The translations under genes and the position numbers were made by a program. 64,000 nt of DNA, from contig JACNMN010000003.1 in NCBI GenBank assembly GCA_020622165.1, forward strand, positions 248,001-312,000, given 5' to 3'. The stretch comes from Boseongicola sp. H5. GTDB taxonomy: Bacteria; Pseudomonadota; Alphaproteobacteria; Rhodobacterales; Rhodobacteraceae. The notes beneath the pieces are model-generated. The model worked only from the letters and a program-made list of their open reading frames with translations, made no database searches and was not told the DNA's origin. Positions 51,101-60,043 of the stretch are shown piece by piece. Position 1 is the stretch's first letter, and every line of letters begins with the position of its first letter.

Positions 51101-52474
51101 TCAGGTGGCGAGGCCGCCCAGCACCCGCGCCCAGGCCCGGATGCCGCGATGGAAGCTGCTCAGATTGTACTTCTCGTTTGGCGAATGCACGGCGTCGTCA
51201 TCATTGCCGAACCCGGCCAGCAGCGCGTCCATGCCCAGATGGCTCTTGAAATACCCCGCCACCGGGATCGAGCCGCCGCAGCCGATGAAGGCTGCCGGTT
51301 TCGGCCATTCCGCCGACAGCGCCGCCCGCGCAACCTCGAAGGCGGGGTGGCCGGTATCCATATGGCCGGCGGGGGAGGCGCCGTGATCGGCGAAGCTCAC
51401 CTCGCAATCGGCTGGCAGCCGGTCCCGCACCCAGGCCCGGAAACTCTCGCGCAGCTTCAGCGGATCCTGACCGCTCACCAGCCGGAAACTGACCTTGGCG
51501 TGTGCCTCCGATGGCAGGACGGTCTTGAACCCCGCGCCCGTATAGCCGCCCCAGATCCCGTTGATCTCCGCCGTGGGCCGGGACCAGACCATCTCAAGGC
51601 CCGAACGCCCGGTTTCGCCCGCTTTCTCGGACAATCCGACATCGCCCAGAAACCGCGCCTCGTCGAAGCCGAGCGCGTCCCATTGCGCCTTCAGCCCGGG
51701 CGACAGCTCGGCCACATCGTCGTAGAAGCCCGGCACCTGAATGACGCCGTTGTCGTCATGCAGCCCGGCCAGAACTCTGGTCAGCGCCCGGATCGGGTTC
51801 ATCGCGATCCCGCCATACATCCCCGAATGCAGGTCGAGCGACGGGCCGGTGACGCGGATCTCCTCCCCCAGAAGCCCGCGCAACTGCGTGACGATTGCGG
51901 GCGTTTCGGGGTCGAACAGCCCGGTGTCGCAGATCAGCGCGATATCGGCGCGCAGTTCGTCGGCGTTTTCCTCCAGAAACGGGATCAGCGAGGGCGACCC
52001 GCTTTCCTCCTCCCCTTCGAAGAAGATCGTCACCCGGGCGGGCAGGGTGCCGGTTTCCGCCTTCCAGGCGCGGCAGGCCTCCACGAAGGTCATCAACTGG
52101 CCCTTGTCATCGGCCGCACCGCGTCCGCGAATGACCTTGCCCTTGGGCGTCTCCTCGATCGCCGGATCGAACGGATCGCGATGCCACAGATCCAGCGGGT
52201 CCACCGGCTGCACGTCGTAATGCCCGTAGAACAGGACATGCGGGCCATCCCCCCCGCCATGGGCCACAACCATCGGATGGCCGGGCGTGGGCCGCGCCGA
52301 CGCGTCGAAGCCAAGCTCGGTCAGCTCGTTCACCAGCCAGTCGGCGGCCTTGCTGCAATCCGCCTTGAAGGCCGGATCGGTGGAAATCGACGGAATGCGC
52401 AGCAATTCCATCAGACGGCCGGTGGCGGCATCCAGATCGGCGTCGATTCGGGCAAGAACGGCATCAAGGGACAT
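51101..52474 (-). CDS. M20 family metallopeptidase (dipeptidase type)
   Basis: The 457-residue protein has the M20 dizinc site: HYDVQPVDPLDLW (H and D), GRGAADDKGQ (bridging Asp), FEGEEESGSPSL (catalytic Glu-Glu), DTGLFD, and a C-terminal GCGGSIP with the last histidine-region. Such enzymes act on dipeptides or N-acyl amino acids in the cytosol. Monocistronic. Confidence 0.93.
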   Translation of the reverse strand: MSLDAVLARIDADLDAATGRLMELLRIPSISTDPAFKADCSKAADWLVNELTELGFDASARPTPGHPMVVAHGGGDGPHVLFYGHYDVQPVDPLDLWHRDPFDPAIEETPKGKVIRGRGAADDKGQLMTFVEACRAWKAETGTLPARVTIFFEGEEESGSPSLIPFLEENADELRADIALICDTGLFDPETPAIVTQLRGLLGEEIRVTGPSLDLHSGMYGGIAMNPIRALTRVLAGLHDDNGVIQVPGFYDDVAELSPGLKAQWDALGFDEARFLGDVGLSEKAGETGRSGLEMVWSRPTAEINGIWGGYTGAGFKTVLPSEAHAKVSFRLVSGQDPLKLRESFRAWVRDRLPADCEVSFADHGASPAGHMDTGHPAFEVARAALSAEWPKPAAFIGCGGSIPVAGYFKSHLGMDALLAGFGNDDDAVHSPNEKYNLSSFHRGIRAWARVLGGLAT

Positions 52475-52653
52475 GGGTGTGTTTCCTTCGGGTCAGGCGG
52501 TTTCGCCGAACATTACGCCGCTCCCGCGCGGTGTCCAGCGGTTGCCGGAGCCGGGCCGATCCGCTACATCGCGCGACACCGGCCCACGCGCCGGGCGGAG
52601 GGGCCGGAACGCCACCGGCGGAGAGTTTGGAACGCAGCAAGAGGAGCGGAGAC

Positions 52654-53232
52654 ATGCGCGCCATTATCGGAGCAGTTGCGATTGCGGCCCTGGGCCTGCC
52701 GGTTCTGGCCCAAAGTCTGCCGACCGGCCGGGAGGCGCAGCGAATGCTGTTTTCGCCCCGCGGCCAGGCCGAGGGCGTGGTCATCCCCCATGAAAGCCTG
52801 AACGCGGCCGAAATCGCGCTGCTGGGCGGGGCGATCGACGAGGGGCTGCTGCCGGATATGCTCTATTACGGCGCTCTGGCGATTGCACCCGATGCGGGGC
52901 TGGCCAACCCGGTCACGACCGCCGCCGTCGGAAACTACCATGACGAGGCTGCGGCGCGCGCCGCCGCATTGGCCCAGTGCGAGGCCGGCCGGGAGGAGGG
53001 CGCGGACTGCGTGGTGGTTCTGGTCGTGCGTCCGCGCGGCTGGGAGCCGGGCGCGGCCCTGCAGCTCAGCGCATCGGCCAGCGCGGTCCTGCGCGGCGAT
53101 TACCGGCGCGCCGACCGGCCCAAGGTCTTCGCGATATCGCCGGCCACCGGCGCATGGGGGATAGGCGATACAGAGACATCCGCGAATGCCGCCTGCGGGC
53201 AGGCGGATTGCCGTGCCGTCATCGCCGATTAA
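52654..53232 (+). CDS. Secreted cysteine-containing hypothetical protein upstream of hemA
   Basis: The 192-residue protein has a signal peptide (to about PVLAQ, residue 20). The region NYHDEAAARAAALAQCEAGREEGADCVVVLVV (here given as pattern: Ala-rich helix, C-x(9)-D-C) and a final CGQADCRAVIAD resemble the DUF4189-type repeats with paired cysteines. In Rhodobacterales this gene is often next to hemA and is sometimes mislabelled as a 5-aminolevulinate synthase; it has no PLP-enzyme motifs. GAGGAG precedes the ATG. Confidence 0.78.
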   Translation: MRAIIGAVAIAALGLPVLAQSLPTGREAQRMLFSPRGQAEGVVIPHESLNAAEIALLGGAIDEGLLPDMLYYGALAIAPDAGLANPVTTAAVGNYHDEAAARAAALAQCEAGREEGADCVVVLVVRPRGWEPGAALQLSASASAVLRGDYRRADRPKVFAISPATGAWGIGDTETSANAACGQADCRAVIAD

Positions 53233-53253
53233 CGAGAGGTTTCCGCCGCTTGC

Positions 53254-53267
53254 TTGACACATGTCAA
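53254..53267. promoter_or_regulatory. FNR/FnrL box upstream of hemA
   Basis: TTGAC-ACAT-GTCAA is a perfect palindromic FNR-type site 170 bp upstream of the hemA start. hemA of Rhodobacter sphaeroides is known to be regulated by FnrL, which supports the assignment. The left half also reads TTGACA and could overlap a -35 element. Confidence 0.85.
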
Positions 53268-53436
53268 AGTACACAGCGCGGCAATTTGTAACTTGGCCAA
53301 GACAGCCCCGCCGCCATAAGTCAGCGGCAGAAGAGCGAGATGGCCGTTCGCTCGGGGGCGGCGGGAAAAGACAGCCAGCGTCTTTGGGTCAGGTCCCGGA
53401 TGACAGTCCGGAGCCCACCCGGAAGGGAGACAGCCA

Positions 53437-54660
53437 GTGAACTACGACAGCGCGCTTGATACAGCCCTGAACCGTCTGCATGACGAAGGGCGGTATCGGA
53501 CCTTCATCGATATCGAGCGGCGGCGCGGTCAGTTCCCCCACGCGGTCTGGACCCGGCCCGACGGCTCCACGCAGGAGATCACCGTCTGGTGCGGCAACGA
53601 CTATCTGGGCATGGGCCAGCACCCGGTCGTGCTCGACGCGATGAAAGAGGCGCTGGAGGCCACCGGCGCGGGTTCGGGCGGCACGCGCAACATCTCGGGC
53701 ACAACAGTCTATCACAAGGCGCTGGAGGCCGAGCTTGCGGATCTGCACGCCAAGGAGGCCGCCCTTGTCTTCACCTCCGCCTATATCGCGAATGACGCGA
53801 CGCTGAGCACGCTGCCCAAGCTGTTTCCGGGCCTCATCATCTATTCCGATGCGCTGAACCACGCCTCGATGATCGAAGGGGTCCGCCGCAATGGCGGCGC
53901 CAAGCGCATCTTCCGCCATAACGACATGGACCACCTGCGCGAGCTGATGGCCGCCGACGACCCGGACGCGCCGAAACTGATCGCCTTCGAATCGATCTAT
54001 TCCATGGATGGCGATTTCGGCCCGATCGAGCAGGTCTGCGATCTGGCCGACGAATTCGGCGCGCTGACCTATATCGACGAGGTGCATGCCGTGGGCATGT
54101 ACGGACCGCGCGGCGCGGGCGTGGCGGAGCGTGACGGTCTGATGGACCGGATCGACATCATCAACGGCACGCTGGGCAAGGCCTATGGCGTGATGGGCGG
54201 CTATATCACGGCAAGCGCAAAAATGTGCGACGCCATAAGGTCCTATGCGCCGGGCTTCATCTTCACCACGTCGATCCCGCCGGCCATAGCCGCCGGGGCC
54301 GCCGCCTCCGTACGGCATCTGAAGACCGACCAGACCCGCCGCGATCTGCAACAGGAGCGCGCCAGGGTGCTGAAGATGCGCCTGAAGGCGATGGGCCTGC
54401 CGATCATCGATCACGGCTCCCATATCGTGCCGGTGATCGTGGGCGACCCGGTCCATACCAAGAAGATCTCCGACATGCTTCTGGCCGATTACGGGATCTA
54501 CGTGCAGCCGATCAACTACCCGACCGTGCCGCGCGGCACCGAGCGGCTGCGGTTCACGCCTTCGCCGGTTCATGATCCGAAAATGCTCGACGGGCTGGTG
54601 CGCGCCATGGACGGGCTCTGGAGCCATTGTGCGCTGAATCGTGCCGAGTTGAGCGCCTGA
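53437..54660 (+). CDS. hemA: 5-Aminolevulinate synthase
   Basis: The 407-residue PLP enzyme condenses glycine with succinyl-CoA in the C4 (Shemin) pathway, the first step of haem and bacteriochlorophyll synthesis in alphaproteobacteria. Signatures are [26 protein letters not shown] (about 80-93), [15 protein letters not shown] and the PLP lysine K248 in [15 protein letters not shown]. Length and start match family members. The FNR palindrome 170 bp upstream points to oxygen regulation. Confidence 0.97.
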   Translation: MNYDSALDTALNRLHDEGRYRTFIDIERRRGQFPHAVWTRPDGSTQEITVWCGNDYLGMGQHPVVLDAMKEALEATGAGSGGTRNISGTTVYHKALEAELADLHAKEAALVFTSAYIANDATLSTLPKLFPGLIIYSDALNHASMIEGVRRNGGAKRIFRHNDMDHLRELMAADDPDAPKLIAFESIYSMDGDFGPIEQVCDLADEFGALTYIDEVHAVGMYGPRGAGVAERDGLMDRIDIINGTLGKAYGVMGGYITASAKMCDAIRSYAPGFIFTTSIPPAIAAGAAASVRHLKTDQTRRDLQQERARVLKMRLKAMGLPIIDHGSHIVPVIVGDPVHTKKISDMLLADYGIYVQPINYPTVPRGTERLRFTPSPVHDPKMLDGLVRAMDGLWSHCALNRAELSA

Positions 54661-54826
54661 GCCTTTTTCTGCTGGTGCACAGGCTTCTCCCTTTGTGATA
54701 AGGTGTTTCAAACGCGGGTGATTGGGGAATCACCCGTTCGGGGATGACGACGCCGAACCAACAATGCGGGCCCGATCCGCCGATTGGTGGAAAAGGGTCC
54801 GGATAAAAGCGCGGGGCAGGGCCGGT

Positions 54827-56029
54827 ATGGGCCATGACAGGGTAGAACATCAGGTGCCGGGTGTACCGTTCGAGGAGTTCGCAGCTCTCGACGTGCCCTT
54901 GGGCGATCTGATGCGCGGCGAGCGCGCGACGCTCGGCAAATCCCTCCTTGATGTCGAGCGTGAACTGAAGATCAAGGCCGCCTATATCGCGGCCATCGAA
55001 AACGCCGATCTCTCCGTCTTCTCCTCGCAGGGTTTCATCGCCGGATACGTGCGCTCCTATGCCCGTTATCTGGGGCTCGATCCCGAATGGACCTTCGAGA
55101 GATTCTGCAGGGAAAGCGGGTTTTCCGGCGTGCACGGGTTTTCCGCCCGTCAGGCCGGGCTTGCCAAGCGTTCGCTGGCCGAAGCGCCGGGGCGTGTCGA
55201 TCCCAATGACGTGATCAGGGCAGCGCGGGTCTCCTTCGCGCCGGAGCGCGAAAGCGTATTCTCGAAGGTGGAGCCCGGTGCGATGGGCTCGGCGCTGGTG
55301 CTGATCGCGCTGGTCGTCGGCATTGGCTACGGCGCCTGGGCGGTGCTGAACGACATTCAGCGCCTGCAATTCGCGCCCGTCGAACAGGCTCCCGATACGC
55401 TGGCCACGCTGGCGCCGCTCGGCGGCGCGGTCGATGGCAATTTCGGCGCCGACCTGCCCGATGATGTGGCCACTGCCGTTCCCGCCGCCGATGCGCTCGA
55501 CCGGCTTTACCGCCCTCAGGCGCTGGATGTGCCGGTGATGACCCCGCGCGACCAGCCGCTTGCCACGCTCGACCCCGACGAGGTCGGGGCGCTGGCGCCG
55601 GCGGTGCACCGTCTGACCGGCGATCCGCTGCCCCTTGCCGACACCCCGCCCACGGGCAGTCAGGTGCAGGTGACCGAACGCACCGGGGACGAGGTGATGC
55701 TGTTTGCCGTCCGCCCCTCCTGGGTGCGCGTCACATCCGCCTCCGGCACGGTGATCTACGAAGGCACGCTGAACGCGGGCGACAGCTATGTGCTGCCCGC
55801 CTCGGAAGTGCCGCCGACCTTGCGCGCGGGCAATTCCGGCTCGCTCTATTTCGCGGTGAACGGCGTCACCATGGGCCCTGCGGGTCCCGGAACCTCCGTG
55901 GCGCGCGACGTGGTCCTTTCCGCCGATGCGATCTCCGAGGCCTATGTGATGGCCGACGCCACGACCGACCCGGATCTGGCCGAAGTGGCCGCCCTGGTTC
56001 TGAGCGACGAGCCCCAGGCAGACGAATGA
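54827..56029 (+). CDS. RodZ-like HTH membrane protein (DUF4115)
   Basis: From ATG 54827 the protein has 400 aa: an N-terminal helix-turn-helix of the RodZ/cI type (LGDLMRGERATLGKSLLDVERELKIKAAYIAAIENADL, residues ~22-60), FIAGYVRSYARYLGLDP, one membrane segment near 165-185 (SALVLIALVVGIGYGAWAVL) and a periplasmic C-terminal DUF4115-type beta domain. RodZ ties the MreB cytoskeleton to cell-wall synthesis. The start is uncertain: ATG 54764 or TTG 54722 are in frame but homologues have about 25-30 residues before LGDLMRGERA. ispG follows after 82 bp. Confidence 0.85.
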   Translation: MGHDRVEHQVPGVPFEEFAALDVPLGDLMRGERATLGKSLLDVERELKIKAAYIAAIENADLSVFSSQGFIAGYVRSYARYLGLDPEWTFERFCRESGFSGVHGFSARQAGLAKRSLAEAPGRVDPNDVIRAARVSFAPERESVFSKVEPGAMGSALVLIALVVGIGYGAWAVLNDIQRLQFAPVEQAPDTLATLAPLGGAVDGNFGADLPDDVATAVPAADALDRLYRPQALDVPVMTPRDQPLATLDPDEVGALAPAVHRLTGDPLPLADTPPTGSQVQVTERTGDEVMLFAVRPSWVRVTSASGTVIYEGTLNAGDSYVLPASEVPPTLRAGNSGSLYFAVNGVTMGPAGPGTSVARDVVLSADAISEAYVMADATTDPDLAEVAALVLSDEPQADE

Positions 56030-56110
56030 GGCCCGAGGGCGTTGTGCCCGCGGCCCGGTCGGCCTATCTTTCAATCTGACTGTCACGCCGATCCGACGGA
56101 GTTTTCGCGC

Positions 56111-57253
56111 ATGTCGCATAATCCGATCCGCCCATGGCGCAATATCGATCGCCGCAAGACCCGGCAGATCCATGTGGGCAACGTTCCCGTGGGCGGGGGC
56201 GCCCCGATAACCGTGCAGACCATGACGAACACGCTGACCACCGATGTCAAAGGCACCATCGCGCAGGTTCAGGCCTGCGCGGAGGCGGGGGCCGATATCG
56301 TCCGCGTCTCGGTCCCGGATCAGGCGTCCTCCCGGGCGCTGAAGGAGATCGTGGCCGAAAGCCCGGTGCCGATCGTGGCGGATATCCATTTCCACTACAA
56401 ACGCGGCATCGAAGCGGCGGAGGCGGGCGCGGCCTGCCTGCGGATCAACCCCGGCAATATCGGCGACGAAAGCCGGGTGAAGGAGGTCATTCAGGCGGCC
56501 CGCGACAACAATTGCTCCATGCGGATCGGGGTGAATGCGGGATCGCTGGAAAAGCACCTGCTCGACAAATACGGCGAGCCCTGTCCCGATGCGATGGTGG
56601 AATCCGGTCTCGATCACATCAGGATCCTCGAAGACAACGACTTCCTGAACTTCAAGATCTCCATGAAGGCGTCGGACGTGTTCATGACGGTCGCGGCCTA
56701 TCAGATGCTAGCCGAACAGACCGATGCGCCCTTCCATCTGGGCATCACCGAGGCCGGCGGCTTTGTCGGCGGCACCGTGAAATCGGCCATCGGACTGGGC
56801 AATCTGCTATGGGCGGGGCTTGGCGACACGATGCGGGTCAGCCTTTCCGCCGATCCGGTCGAAGAGGTGAAAATCGGCTTCGAAATCCTGAAATCCCTTG
56901 GCCTGCGCCATCGCGGGGTCAACATCATTTCCTGCCCGTCCTGCGCGCGGCAGGGGTTTGACGTGATCAGGACGGTCGAGGCGCTGGAGCAGCGTCTGGA
57001 ACATATCAAGACCCCGATGAGCCTCAGCATCATCGGCTGCGTGGTCAACGGCCCGGGCGAGGCGCTGATGACCGATGTGGGCTTCACCGGCGGCGGGGCC
57101 GGCAGCGGCATGGTCTATCTTGCGGGCAAGCAGAGCCACAAGCTGTCCAATGACGAGATGATCGAGCATATCGTCGAACAGGTGGAAAAAAAGGCCGCCG
57201 AGCTTGAACAAGCCCGTGCCGCCGAAGACGCCGCAAGCCAGGCTGCGGAGTAG
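56111..57253 (+). CDS. ispG: 4-Hydroxy-3-methylbut-2-enyl diphosphate synthase
   Basis: The 380-residue enzyme of the MEP isoprenoid pathway converts MEcPP to HMBPP with a [4Fe-4S] cluster. N-terminal TIM-barrel signature [19 protein letters not shown], then [18 protein letters not shown] and NPGNIG; the cluster cysteines are in [11 protein letters not shown] and [12 protein letters not shown] near the C terminus. ATG 56111 matches the family start [12 protein letters not shown]; the upstream frame is not conserved. It probably belongs to the same unit as the RodZ-like gene, an order found in many proteobacteria. Confidence 0.96.
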   Translation: MSHNPIRPWRNIDRRKTRQIHVGNVPVGGGAPITVQTMTNTLTTDVKGTIAQVQACAEAGADIVRVSVPDQASSRALKEIVAESPVPIVADIHFHYKRGIEAAEAGAACLRINPGNIGDESRVKEVIQAARDNNCSMRIGVNAGSLEKHLLDKYGEPCPDAMVESGLDHIRILEDNDFLNFKISMKASDVFMTVAAYQMLAEQTDAPFHLGITEAGGFVGGTVKSAIGLGNLLWAGLGDTMRVSLSADPVEEVKIGFEILKSLGLRHRGVNIISCPSCARQGFDVIRTVEALEQRLEHIKTPMSLSIIGCVVNGPGEALMTDVGFTGGGAGSGMVYLAGKQSHKLSNDEMIEHIVEQVEKKAAELEQARAAEDAASQAAE

Positions 57254-57373
57254 CGCGGGCAGGGGCAGGTTCCGCGCCGCCGCACCGGGCCCGCAGAAAT
57301 AGGGGCAGCCCCTGGGGGCCACCCCACACTTCATCAAATGATCGTACCGCAGGGGGTAATTCCGCGGGGGCCG
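57254..57373. other. Non-coding region downstream of ispG
   Basis: Part of a ~500-bp gap without a convincing gene between ispG and the FAD-linked dehydrogenase. This left part is G+C-rich, with short self-complementary G/C runs around 57301-57330 but no terminator with a U tract. Confidence 0.5.
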
Positions 57374-57506
57374 TGCCTGGGGCCTCAGGTCTCCGGTCCC
57401 CGGCAATCTGCCTGACGGAACAAGGGTCCCGGCTCTGCGCTGTTGGGGGCCAGCACCGGGGGCCGGGTAGGGCAGACTGCCGCGGACCGGAGGGCCAAAG
57501 CAGGCA
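57374..57506. ncRNA. Long rod-like inverted repeat, candidate structured RNA
   Basis: An ordered set of complementary segments gives one long hairpin: TGCCTG (57374-57379) with CAGGCA (57501-57506); GGCC (57381-57384) with 57493-57496; CTCCGGTCC (57391-57399) with GGACCGGAG (57484-57492); 57401-57412 with 57471-57482 (12 positions, one mismatch); then CCCGGC (57428-57433) with GCCGGG (57462-57467) and a GCTG/CAGC apical stem. An asymmetric internal bubble (about 15 nt against 3 nt) divides outer and inner stems. A closing stem, a bubble and a terminal arm of ~135 nt recall 6S RNA, but I cannot identify conserved 6S positions, nor the strand; SRP RNA and RNase P RNA signatures are absent. Confidence 0.5.
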
Positions 57507-57750
57507 GGGCCGACTCTGCCGACGAACATGTCAGCCACGTAAAGCCCCGGTGACATCTGCATAATCATCCCTGTCCGCGCCCCGAAACCTGTGGATAAGC
57601 GGCCCCCGCCGTGCCGGGCGTGCGCCGCGCCCCTGTTCCTCCATCCGCGCCCCGGGGCGGCCCTTGCGGCGGCGGGCCCGCGAATTCCGATACACCTTGG
57701 GCGGAAAAGGCCATAGTCTGGGCCGGAGACAACTGTGAAGGACCACCGCC
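57507..57750. other. Non-coding region before the FAD-linked dehydrogenase gene
   Basis: No gene seen. On the minus strand GATTAT occurs near 57560, which might be a -10-like element for a transcript reading into the inverted repeat; on the plus strand this region must contain the promoter of the dehydrogenase gene. Confidence 0.4.
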
Positions 57751-59160
57751 ATGGCGCTTCTGGCCGATCTGCCGCGCAACGAAGACGGGATTACCGCGGC
57801 TCTGGGTATCCTCGCCCAACGGTTCGGCCCGCGCATGGATACGGGCCGCGCGCTGCGCGAACAGCATGGCCATACCACGACATGGCTGAAGAACCAGCCC
57901 CCCGACGCGGTCGTCTTTCCCCATACGACCGAGGAGGTGCAGGAGATCGTGCGCATTTGCGCCACCCACCGTGTGCCGATCATTCCCTTCGGCACCGGCA
58001 CCTCGCTGGAAGGCCATGTGAACGCCCCCGCCGGGGGCATCAGCGTCGATCTCAGCCAGATGGACCGGATCCTCGCCGTGCATCCCGAGGATATGGATGT
58101 GGTGATCGAGCCCGGCGTGACCCGCAAGGCGCTGAACACCCATCTGCGCGACACGGGCCTTTTCTTCCCCATCGATCCCGGCGCCGATGCCTCGCTCGGC
58201 GGGATGGCCGCGACCAATGCCTCGGGCACCAATGCGGTCCGCTACGGCACGATGAAGGACAATGTGCTGGCGCTGAAAGCGGTCCTGCCCTCGGGCGAGG
58301 TGCTGAAAACCGCCGCGCGCGCCCGCAAGACCTCCGCGGGCTACGATCTGACCCGGCTGATGGTCGGCTCCGAAGGCACGCTTGGCCTGATCACCGAACT
58401 GACGCTGCGCCTGCAGGGCATTCCGGAGGCAATTTCCGCGGCCACCTGTTCCTTTCCGAGCGTGGAGGCCGCCTGCAACACCGTGATCGCCACCATCCAG
58501 TACGGCCTGCCCGTGGCCCGGATCGAGCTGCTGGATGCGCTGACCGTCCGGGGCGTCAACGCCTATTCCCGGCTCAGCCTGCCCGAAACGCCGCTCCTGC
58601 TGGTGGAGTTTCATGGCTCGCCCACGGGCGTGGCCGAACAGGCCGCCGCCTTTGGCGAAATCGCGGGCGACTTCGGTGCGAACGGGTTCGAGGCGACGAC
58701 GCTGGAGGAAGAGCGCAACCGCCTCTGGCAGGCGCGTCACGATGCCTACTGGGCTTCGCTTGCGCTGCGGCCGGGGGCAAAGGGCATCTCCACCGATGTC
58801 TGCGTTCCGGTCTCCCGCCTTGCCGATTGCGTGACCGCGGCGCAGGAGAAGACCGCCGAGATGGGCTTCGTCGCCCCGGTCGTGGGCCATGTGGGCGACG
58901 GCAACTTCCATGTCCTGCTGCTGATCGACATGGACGACACGGCCGAGGTTGCGCGGGCCGAAAACTTCGTCGGCTGGCTGAACGATCTGGCCATCTCGAT
59001 GGATGGCACCTGCACCGGCGAACACGGCATCGGGCAGGGCAAGGCGCCCTATCTGGTCCGCGAGCTGGGCGACCCCGCCATGCAGGTGATGGCGGCGATC
59101 AAGGCGGGGATCGACCCGTACAACATCCTCAACCCCGGCAAGATCGGCCTGCCGACCTGA
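57751..59160 (+). CDS. FAD-linked 2-hydroxyacid dehydrogenase (D-lactate/glycolate dehydrogenase family)
   Basis: The 469-residue protein is a GlcD/Dld-type FAD oxidoreductase. FAD-binding PCMH domain: IIPFGTGTSLEGHVNAPAGGISVDLSQM (about 75-102) and GADASLGGMAATNASGTNAVRYG. C-terminal domain: VVGHVGDGNFHVLL (metal-binding histidines) and TCTGEHGIGQGK. Such enzymes oxidise D-lactate or related 2-hydroxyacids and pass electrons to quinone or cytochrome c. No GlcE/GlcF genes follow, which favours a D-lactate dehydrogenase (cytochrome)-type enzyme over glycolate oxidase. Confidence 0.9.
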   Translation: MALLADLPRNEDGITAALGILAQRFGPRMDTGRALREQHGHTTTWLKNQPPDAVVFPHTTEEVQEIVRICATHRVPIIPFGTGTSLEGHVNAPAGGISVDLSQMDRILAVHPEDMDVVIEPGVTRKALNTHLRDTGLFFPIDPGADASLGGMAATNASGTNAVRYGTMKDNVLALKAVLPSGEVLKTAARARKTSAGYDLTRLMVGSEGTLGLITELTLRLQGIPEAISAATCSFPSVEAACNTVIATIQYGLPVARIELLDALTVRGVNAYSRLSLPETPLLLVEFHGSPTGVAEQAAAFGEIAGDFGANGFEATTLEEERNRLWQARHDAYWASLALRPGAKGISTDVCVPVSRLADCVTAAQEKTAEMGFVAPVVGHVGDGNFHVLLLIDMDDTAEVARAENFVGWLNDLAISMDGTCTGEHGIGQGKAPYLVRELGDPAMQVMAAIKAGIDPYNILNPGKIGLPT

Positions 59161-59201
59161 GCTAGCCCCCTCCTGTCCCCTCCGTAGTCCAAAGAACCCC
59201 C

Positions 59202-59912
59202 ATGACCGGAACGCATCGCTTCACCGCCCATAAGGAACCTCATCTCTCCGGCCGCTCCGGCTGGCTGCGCGCGGCCGTCATGGGCGCCAATGACGGTATT
59301 CTGTCCACCGCGTCTCTCATCGTGGGGGTGGCCGCCGGCGGGGCGGACCGGGTGGAGATGATCCTGGCCGGCGTGGCGGGCATGGTGGCCGGCGCCATGA
59401 GCATGGCGGCGGGCGAATATGTTTCCGTGTCCAGCCAGGCGGATGTGGAGCGCGCCGATATCGCGCGCGAGAAAACCGAATTGAAGCGCAATCCCGAAGG
59501 GGAGCTGCGCGAACTGGTGGCGATCTATCGGGCCCGGGGGCTCAGCACCGAACTTGCCACGGAAGTGGCCCAGGAACTGACCCGCGCCGATGCGCTCGGC
59601 ACCCATCTCAGGGACGAGATCGGGCTGACCGATCTGTCGCCGCCGCGCCCGCTTCAGGCGGCCGTCGTCTCCGCGTCGACCTTCGCGCTCGGGGCGGGCG
59701 TGCCGCTCATCGTGGCCATGATGAGCCCGCTTGCGATGGTTCTGCCGTCGGTGGGGATTGCCACGCTCCTGGCGCTGGCGATCCTCGGCGGGCTCGGCGC
59801 ACAGGCAGGCGGCGCACCGAAACTGCGTGCGGCGGGGCGGGTGATGCTCTGGGGTGTCCTGGCCATGGCCGCCACATCGGTCATCGGTGCGCTGGTGGGG
59901 CAGGCGCTCTGA
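59202..59912 (+). CDS. VIT1/CCC1-family iron/manganese transporter
   Basis: The 236-residue membrane protein has the VIT family opening AVMGANDGILSTASLIVGVAAGG (about 25-47), AGAMSMAAGEYVSVSSQADVERADI, a cytoplasmic metal-binding region rich in Glu (about 85-135) and three C-terminal helices. VIT proteins move Fe2+ or Mn2+ out of the cytosol. It is separated by 41 bp from the dehydrogenase gene and may be cotranscribed. Confidence 0.92.
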   Translation: MTGTHRFTAHKEPHLSGRSGWLRAAVMGANDGILSTASLIVGVAAGGADRVEMILAGVAGMVAGAMSMAAGEYVSVSSQADVERADIAREKTELKRNPEGELRELVAIYRARGLSTELATEVAQELTRADALGTHLRDEIGLTDLSPPRPLQAAVVSASTFALGAGVPLIVAMMSPLAMVLPSVGIATLLALAILGGLGAQAGGAPKLRAAGRVMLWGVLAMAATSVIGALVGQAL

Positions 59913-60043
59913 GCCCGGCCCATTGCACGGGTCACCTGAAAAGCAAACACCATCGGGCGCGCGGGGGGTGTCATGCGCCGGACCGTCCGGTCAGCCGGGG
60001 GACGATTGTGCCCACATGCCGGATGCACCGCGCCCAAACGCGC

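Noticed and set aside
57361-57510. SRP RNA or RNase P RNA at this locus
   Set aside because: The universally conserved GGAAGGAAGCAGCC-like SRP loop and the GAGGAAAGTCC core of RNase P RNA are absent on both strands, so only an unnamed structured element is claimed.
56807-57568. A minus-strand frame covering the non-coding region after ispG
   Set aside because: Half of it is antisense to ispG and the rest coincides with the inverted repeat; no ribosome-binding site or family similarity.
57735-59165. A 476-codon plus-strand frame overlapping the FAD-linked dehydrogenase
   Set aside because: Out-of-frame shadow: the alternative frame at 57751-59160 carries all FAD and metal-binding motifs of the family.
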